From NCBI GenBank assembly GCA_021531615.1, contig JADYUE010000012.1, positions 1 to 49,434 of the forward strand: 49,434 bases of DNA, given 5' to 3'. The notes beneath the pieces were generated by a model. That model ran no database searches and was not told the origin of the DNA. It saw only the letters and a program-made list of their open reading frames with translations. Both the position numbers and the translations under genes were made by a program. The stretch is from Fusobacterium varium (GTDB taxonomy: Bacteria; Fusobacteriota; Fusobacteriia; Fusobacteriales; Fusobacteriaceae). Below, one piece after another: positions 43,820-49,434 of this stretch (within the stretch, counting starts at the first letter, position 1; each line of letters begins with the position of its first letter).

Positions 43820-46800
43820 ATGATGAGTAATCGTTGGAAAATGAATAGAATAGGGTTTGTAAATTTTTGGCTCTATGATGAGGAGATATTTGAATTAAAA
43901 GATGGAAAACTTTTGATAAGAGGGTCAAATGGATCGGGAAAATCTGTAACAACTCAAAGTATAGTAAGTTTTATTTTAGATGGAGATAGAAGTCCAGAGA
44001 GATTAGATCCTTTCGGTTCTACAGGTAGAAAAATGGAGTACTATTTTTTACAAGATGGAGAAAAGGATGAACAGACAGGATATATTTTCTTAGAATTGAA
44101 AAAAGGGTCAACAGAACAGTATCTAACTTTAGGTATAGGGCAAAAAGCCTCTAAGGGAAAACAGATGTCTTTTTGGGGATTTATACTCAATGATGGTAGA
44201 AGAATAGGAGAAGATTTTGAATTATATAAAGATAGTGGGGGAGTAAAAACACCTTTTTCTGAGAAAGATTTATTAAGAAGATTGGGGGATAAAAATAAAT
44301 TTGCTACTACTCAAAGAGAATATATAGAGATGGTAAATAAAGAACTTTTTGGTTTCTCGCAAATAGGTTACTATAAAAAGCTTATAAATTTTCTATTAAA
44401 AATAAGAACATCTAAACTTTCAACAGGAATAAAACCAGTTGATGTTTATCGTATATTAAAAGATTCTCTTCAAGTATTAGAAGATGAAGATTTAAGAATA
44501 TTAGCTGATACATTGGAAACAATGGATAATATGCAATTAAACAATGAAGAGCGTCAAAAAGAGATGAAGAGTCTATTAACTTTGAAAAGTGAGTATGATA
44601 AATATAATAGATTTATTTTGTGGAAAAAAGCTAATACATATAAAGAAATAAAAAATGAGTATGAAAAATTAGAAAAAACTTTAAGAGAGAATTTCAAGGA
44701 GATAGAGAAGCTAAAAAATCAAAAAACAGATACAACTATTGAGATAGAAAATATTTTAAAAAGGTTAGATGAGATAAAAGATGAGATTAAAATAGTTGAA
44801 GCTATGGATTTAGAAAAACATGTAAGAAATTTAGCTGAACTTGAAAAGAGACTAAAGGATAATGAAAAAGAGTTTTTAGAAAATAAAGAAAAATGTGAAG
44901 AGTATAAGGAAAGATTGAAAAAAGATTCAATAAATAAGCATGAAGAAGAAAAGAAATTAAATGAGATAAAAAATAAAATTTCAAAGCATTTAAAAGAGAT
45001 GAAAGAGATAAATGAAACTTTATTATTTAATAGTAGCATAGAAAATGAGAATATTATATATGATAGAGAGAGTAGTAAAAGAATTGAAGAGGTAAAAAAT
45101 AATTTAGAAGTTTATAGAGAACAGATAGATTTAGGACTAGAAGCTTTAAAAGTATATAGGGAATTATCAATTAAAAGTGGAGAAATAGAAAATAGGGTAA
45201 ATAATTTAAAGTTAGAGATGGAATATAAAGAAGATGAGTTGCAAAAGGCAATACTTCTAGAAGATGGAGCTAGGGATTCTCTTATTGAAGATTTCTATAC
45301 AATGAAAGATCAAAATGAATTTTTAAAGCTATCTAAAAATGATTTAGAAAAGATAATTGAGCTAGTAAAAAAATATGAGGGATTAATAGAAGCTGAAGAG
45401 ATCAAAAGAGTAGTAGAAAAAAATTATAATAGTAAAAATCAAGAACTTCAAGAGGAAAAATTAAGTAAAAATCATCTATTAAAAATAAAAACTGAAGAGT
45501 ATGATAGAGAGATAGAGGAGTTAAATAGATTAAAAGAATTAGAGGAAGAACCACCTAAAAGAAAAGAGGAAGTTGTAAAATGTAGAGAAGAGTTACAAAG
45601 AGTGGGAATAAATTTTATATCTTTATATGAAGCTATTGATTTTTCAGAAACTTTATCTAAAGAAGAAAGAAATACTCTTGAATCACAATTAAAAGATAGC
45701 GGATTATTAGACTCTTTAATTATAGCCTATGAAGATAGAGAAAGAGCTTATGAAATAATAGAAAAATATTCAGATACAATTATTAAAACAGTTGAAAATC
45801 CAAATAAAAAAATTAGTTTTAAAAGTTTGATTATAGAAGAGATAGATGAAAAATTAAGAAAGCCAGTGGAAGATTTTTTAAAGAGTATCATTACAAAAGA
45901 AAATGATTCTAGTTTTGAAGGGATAGTTTTAGAGAAGACAGGATATTTTAAAAATGGAGTTTTAGAAGGGTATAGTAGTTGTAGAGAAGAAGCTTCATTT
46001 ATAGGAGTAAACAATAGAAAGAGAAAATTAGAACAAACTATTTTAGAAAAGGAAGAGAGATGTGCTGATTTTCTATATTATATTAAAGAGTTAGAAAAAG
46101 AGATTAAAGAGATAGATGGTAAATTATCTATTTTAAAAAGTGAATATGAAAATATACCTAAATTTTCTAATCTTAATACAGGAATAAAATTAAAAGAGGA
46201 AAGTGAAGAAAATTTAAAAAGAGCCAAAGAGAGATTTGAAATAGAAGATGAAGAACTAAGTAAAATAAAAATAAGTATGAGAGAGTGGAATCAAAAGGTT
46301 ATTGAAAGATGTAGAATACTTCCTTTTAGTAGAATATTTGAGGAGTATGAAGAAGCAAAAATAACTGGTGAAAAGTATATGTTGGCTATATATGATTTAG
46401 AATCATATATTAGAAATTACAATATCTCTGAAAATAAAATAGTTACAATAGAAGATTCTGAGATAAAAAACGAAGAGTTACTAGATTACTTTTCTATGGC
46501 TATGAGAAGAATAGAAAGTGAGATAGAGAGAAATCAAAATTCAATAGAAAAAATAAATGAAATTTTAAACTCTCCAGAAAATTTAGAGGCTACAAAAAGG
46601 TTAAAAAAATTAGAAGATGAAAAATCACAATTGGAAAAAGAGTATATGGAATCTGAAAAAATTATTTCTAATATAAAAGGGCTTTTAGAAGAGAAAGATA
46701 AAAATTACAATATTGAGAAAAAGAGATTTGAAGAGAAAAAAATAGTAGTTGAAAAAACAGAAAAACTATATAAAGAAGAGTTAGAATTAGGATATGTTCA

Positions 46801-47878
46801 AGTTAAAAATGGAGATAAGATTGAGAAAATAGAAAAATTGGAAGATATTTTAAATTTAGTTAAAGAAAGAGAAAAAGATAGAGCTGTAGAATCAGTAAGT
46901 AAAAAACTACAAGATAAACTTATTGAAAATAAGAGTAGTTTAGAAAAGTATATGATAGGTATTGAAGAAATTTTTGATGAAGATCCAAACTACTGTAGAA
47001 AAAGAAATTTTATCAGAGTAATAAAAAATGGAAAGAAGATATCTTTATATGACTTTGAAAAAATATTACAAGATGAGATTATTCAAGGGGAGTTAGCAAT
47101 AGAGGCAAAAGATAGAGAATTAATAATAGATATTTTAACTGGAAATATAGGGCATAAGATAAATGATTATATCTATGAAAGCAAAATGTGGATAAAAGAT
47201 ATGACAAAAATTATGTTAGAGATGGATACTTCGATGGAATTGAAATTTTCATTAGATTGGAAAGCAAAGGAAAAATTAAGTGAAAATGAGCTAGATATAA
47301 AAGAATTAGAGGTTTTATTAAGAAAAGATGTTGAACTTTTACCAAATGAAGATTTAGAAAAAATATCTAGTCACTTTAAAAGTAAACTAAAACTCATCAG
47401 AGAGGAACTTGAAGATAATAAAAAAGAAGAGAACAGTTATATGGCAGCTATAAAAAAAGTTTTAGATTATAGAGAGTGGTTTGAGTTTAAAATCTATATT
47501 CACAGAGAGGGTAAACCTAAAAAAGAGTTAACTAATGATGCTTATAATAAGTTTAGTGGTGGAGAAAAGGCGATGTCAATATATATTCCACTATTGGCAG
47601 CAGCATCAGCTCAATATAAAAAAGCAAAAGAGGATTGTCCAAGAATAATTGCATTAGATGAAGCATTTGCTGGAATAGATGATAAGAATATAGATAGTAT
47701 GTTTGAATTGATAGAGAAGTTAGATTTTGATTATATTATGAACTCTCAACAACTATGGGGTTGCTATGAATCAGTGAAAAATTTAAGAATAGCTGAATTA
47801 ACTAATTTGAGAGATAAAAAGATGATACTTGTAAATCGTTTCTTATGGAATGGAAAAAATAAAAGTTTAGAACTTTAG
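43820..47878 (+). CDS. jetC: Wadjet SMC/MukB-like ATPase JetC
   Basis: This 1352-residue SMC-family motor has an N-terminal Walker A GSNGSGKS (35-42) in RWKMNRIGFVNFWLYDEEIF, then two long coiled-coil stretches (about 270-480 and 800-1000) around a hinge region. The C-terminal half of the ATPase head has the signature FSGGEKA (1245-1251) and Walker B IIALDEAF (D1280, E1281). It corresponds to TIGR02680. By analogy with type I Wadjet it extrudes DNA loops and senses small circular plasmids. ATG codons at 43820 and 43823 are both possible behind AAGGGG. Confidence 0.92.
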   Translation: MMSNRWKMNRIGFVNFWLYDEEIFELKDGKLLIRGSNGSGKSVTTQSIVSFILDGDRSPERLDPFGSTGRKMEYYFLQDGEKDEQTGYIFLELKKGSTEQYLTLGIGQKASKGKQMSFWGFILNDGRRIGEDFELYKDSGGVKTPFSEKDLLRRLGDKNKFATTQREYIEMVNKELFGFSQIGYYKKLINFLLKIRTSKLSTGIKPVDVYRILKDSLQVLEDEDLRILADTLETMDNMQLNNEERQKEMKSLLTLKSEYDKYNRFILWKKANTYKEIKNEYEKLEKTLRENFKEIEKLKNQKTDTTIEIENILKRLDEIKDEIKIVEAMDLEKHVRNLAELEKRLKDNEKEFLENKEKCEEYKERLKKDSINKHEEEKKLNEIKNKISKHLKEMKEINETLLFNSSIENENIIYDRESSKRIEEVKNNLEVYREQIDLGLEALKVYRELSIKSGEIENRVNNLKLEMEYKEDELQKAILLEDGARDSLIEDFYTMKDQNEFLKLSKNDLEKIIELVKKYEGLIEAEEIKRVVEKNYNSKNQELQEEKLSKNHLLKIKTEEYDREIEELNRLKELEEEPPKRKEEVVKCREELQRVGINFISLYEAIDFSETLSKEERNTLESQLKDSGLLDSLIIAYEDRERAYEIIEKYSDTIIKTVENPNKKISFKSLIIEEIDEKLRKPVEDFLKSIITKENDSSFEGIVLEKTGYFKNGVLEGYSSCREEASFIGVNNRKRKLEQTILEKEERCADFLYYIKELEKEIKEIDGKLSILKSEYENIPKFSNLNTGIKLKEESEENLKRAKERFEIEDEELSKIKISMREWNQKVIERCRILPFSRIFEEYEEAKITGEKYMLAIYDLESYIRNYNISENKIVTIEDSEIKNEELLDYFSMAMRRIESEIERNQNSIEKINEILNSPENLEATKRLKKLEDEKSQLEKEYMESEKIISNIKGLLEEKDKNYNIEKKRFEEKKIVVEKTEKLYKEELELGYVQVKNGDKIEKIEKLEDILNLVKEREKDRAVESVSKKLQDKLIENKSSLEKYMIGIEEIFDEDPNYCRKRNFIRVIKNGKKISLYDFEKILQDEIIQGELAIEAKDRELIIDILTGNIGHKINDYIYESKMWIKDMTKIMLEMDTSMELKFSLDWKAKEKLSENELDIKELEVLLRKDVELLPNEDLEKISSHFKSKLKLIREELEDNKKEENSYMAAIKKVLDYREWFEFKIYIHREGKPKKELTNDAYNKFSGGEKAMSIYIPLLAAASAQYKKAKEDCPRIIALDEAFAGIDDKNIDSMFELIEKLDFDYIMNSQQLWGCYESVKNLRIAELTNLRDKKMILVNRFLWNGKNKSLEL

Positions 47879-47899
47879 TAAAATTTGAAAGGAAAAATA

Positions 47900-49183
47900 A
47901 TGGAAAAAACTTTAAAGGAGTGTGTTTCCTATTTTAAAAATAATCGAGGATATAAAAATATTTTTCAACAGATGAGAGAAAAATGGAGATCTTATGGTAA
48001 AATCTCTGGAAATATTATACTAAACAATCCAACTTTAGAAGAGAGAGAGGCTATAAAAAAATTTTTAGGTATAGTTAGTGACAATAAAAAAATAAAGTTT
48101 AAAATGTCAGATTTTGAAAAGGGTTTGAAAGAGTCAAGATTTAATAATGTTGAATTAATAGAACTATTAGAAGAGTATTTTCAAGAGAAGATTATCTATC
48201 AAAAAGAGGAGAAAAAATTTATAGAAGAGGAAAGGATAAGATTTTTTGAAAATATAAGAGCAAAATTAAAAGTAGAATCTCTTTATAATAAAGAGATAGA
48301 AAAATTATTAGATACAATAATTCTTGAAAAATCGTATCTTTTTAAATATGGAGAAGATAACTTTGAAACAGAGAGAATGATATTTTTATCCTTAAAAGCA
48401 GTTAATTATTTAAGCAATTTAGATGAAAGAATTAAGATTGCTATTTTAGGAGCTGAAATAGCTAAATCTCCACACTATTTTGATAGGGGAAGTATAGCTG
48501 GAAATTTTTTAATATATCTCCTATGTTTGTTATTTGATATTGAAGAGACAAAGGGAGCAGAGAATATTTTAGAGGTATATTATAAAGCTAATATTGAAGT
48601 TGATAGTGTATCTAATTATGTGGCTTGTTTTGGAATAAGATTATATACAAAATTAGAGGAACATGGAGCATATAGTGAATTTATAAAAAACTCTGAAGAA
48701 TATCTAGTTACATTATCTAATCTATCTAAAATAGTAAAAGCTGATAGTGATAATAAAAAAGTTTTTATTGTAGAAAATCAAATGGTTTTCTCCTATCTTT
48801 GTGAATGTTTTAAAAATAGAAATATATCAATTTTATGTACCTCTGGGCAATTAAAAACAGCAGCATTGATTTTAATTGATATGTTGTGTGAAGCAGGATG
48901 TAAAATATATTATTCTGGAGATTTTGATCCAGAGGGAATAGAGATAGCTGAAAAACTTATTCAAAGAGATAAAAATATAGTTCCTTGGTGTTTTTCAAAA
49001 GAAAATTATAAAATATCTATTTCTGAAAATATTATCTCTGATGAGAGATTGAAAAAGTTGGATAAAATAGAAAATACTTATTTCAAAGAGTTGATAGAGG
49101 AGATAAAAATAGAGAAAAAAGCTGGTTATCAAGAGTTATTACTAGATAAAATGCTAAAAGATATAGAAGAAATTTGTATTTAA
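47900..49183 (+). CDS. jetD: Wadjet nuclease JetD (DUF2399, Toprim type)
   Basis: The 427-residue protein has an N-terminal region (DUF3323-like) and a C-terminal Toprim domain related to topoisomerase VI/Spo11 subunit A. The metal site is E292 (FIVENQ) and D341/D343 (GDFDPEG), preceded by LCTSGQLKTAALILIDMLC, the typical DUF2399 block. In Wadjet JetD is the nuclease that cuts the trapped plasmid. An in-frame TTG at 47885 is disfavoured because the AAAGGAAAAA site suits the ATG at 47900. It is the last gene of the operon, and the metal residues are intact. Confidence 0.9.
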   Translation: MEKTLKECVSYFKNNRGYKNIFQQMREKWRSYGKISGNIILNNPTLEEREAIKKFLGIVSDNKKIKFKMSDFEKGLKESRFNNVELIELLEEYFQEKIIYQKEEKKFIEEERIRFFENIRAKLKVESLYNKEIEKLLDTIILEKSYLFKYGEDNFETERMIFLSLKAVNYLSNLDERIKIAILGAEIAKSPHYFDRGSIAGNFLIYLLCLLFDIEETKGAENILEVYYKANIEVDSVSNYVACFGIRLYTKLEEHGAYSEFIKNSEEYLVTLSNLSKIVKADSDNKKVFIVENQMVFSYLCECFKNRNISILCTSGQLKTAALILIDMLCEAGCKIYYSGDFDPEGIEIAEKLIQRDKNIVPWCFSKENYKISISENIISDERLKKLDKIENTYFKELIEEIKIEKKAGYQELLLDKMLKDIEEICI

Positions 49184-49224
49184 TTGGATATAGAATAAAG
49201 TATTTAATTTTTTGGTTTTTTATT

Positions 49225-49300
49225 AAATAGTTCTGATGAAAACACAAATAAATTTTCGCTCTTTGTCAAATAGAGTTGATGAAAAAATAAATAAACTTTC
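49225..49300 (+). repeat. Two imperfect 33-base direct repeats
   Basis: Copies at 49225-49257 and 49268-49300 agree at 27 of 33 positions, both starting AAATAG and ending TTTC, with a ten-base gap. They lie between jetD and its terminator. Confidence 0.6.
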
Positions 49301-49303
49301 AAG

Positions 49304-49337
49304 TAACTCCAGTGATTTTCACTGGAGTTATTTTGTT
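49304..49337 (+). terminator. Terminator of the jet operon
   Basis: TAACTCCAGTGA (49304-49315) pairs perfectly with TCACTGGAGTTA (49319-49330) around TTT and is followed by T's. Confidence 0.92.
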
Positions 49338-49434
49338 GCCAATTAAAACTAAAACTTTATTTTTTAAGAGAATGTGAAAAAAAGTCTGTAAATTAAAATA
49401 ATAAATGCTTTAAATAGCTTTCTATGATAAAATT

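Noticed and set aside
41158-49183. Entirely new four-gene SMC-based system
   Set aside because: Gene order, sizes, SMC ATPase motifs and the Toprim nuclease match the described Wadjet/JetABCD family.
49225-49300. Start of a CRISPR array
   Set aside because: Only two imperfect copies with a ten-base gap; spacers are far too short and no cas gene is nearby.

Overview
The window is strongly AT-rich DNA (about 70% A+T by eye) from a Gram-negative anaerobe, most likely a Fusobacterium species. Evidence: an outer-membrane/lipid A gene set (lpxC, fabZ, lpxA, lpxI, lpxB, msbA), a large autotransporter with a C-terminal phenylalanine, fermentation genes (short-chain fatty acid carrier and CoA-transferase), codon use rich in AGA/TTA/ATA, and frequent GTG/TTG starts. 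The species cannot be fixed from the sequence alone. No rRNA, tRNA, insertion sequence, integrase or CRISPR array was found.

Layout. 210-1556 is a MATE efflux pump with a palindrome just past its -10 box. 1616-7110 is a copper locus: CopZ-like chaperone, CopA ATPase, an unusual double-domain CsoR-like regulator, then a response regulator and histidine kinase, behind a promoter with a CsoR-type palindrome. 7162-10684 is a fatty-acid/CoA module (atoE, atoD, atoA) with an 8-oxoguanine DNA glycosylase gene between the carrier and the transferase. 10689-14554 holds miaB, rho and a LysM/M23 peptidase. 14558-17883 holds ispG, a lipoprotein, then an ECF sigma factor, a one-span membrane protein, a CpxP/Spy-like periplasmic protein and a MORN-repeat secreted protein, which looks like an envelope-stress cassette. 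17884-18423 is non-coding and carries two long hairpin repeats of one family in opposite orientation. 18424-19313 is pssA on the minus strand. 19366-22150 is ylmH, an AsmA-like envelope protein and the 4.5S SRP RNA gene. 22190-31623 reads as a nine-gene operon: uvrD/pcrA-type helicase, the lipid A genes, rph and rdgB.

The right-hand 18 kb is accessory in character. At 31.9-41.1 kb lie an autotransporter with an additional C-terminal beta-barrel and two exported family-8 polysaccharide lyases, one of the hyaluronate/chondroitin AC type and one of the chondroitin ABC type. All catalytic residues line up with the known enzymes, so this is probably a glycosaminoglycan-degradation locus. At 41.1-49.3 kb is a complete four-gene Wadjet (JetABCD) anti-plasmid system of the DUF2397/DUF2398/SMC/DUF2399 kind, ending in a strong terminator.

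Most worth a second look: the covarying hairpin repeat pair, the double-barrel autotransporter with its two lyases, the tandem CsoR protein, the envelope-stress cassette and the Wadjet operon. The Wadjet family is already described; the double barrel, the tandem CsoR and the repeat family are, as far as I know, poorly described.
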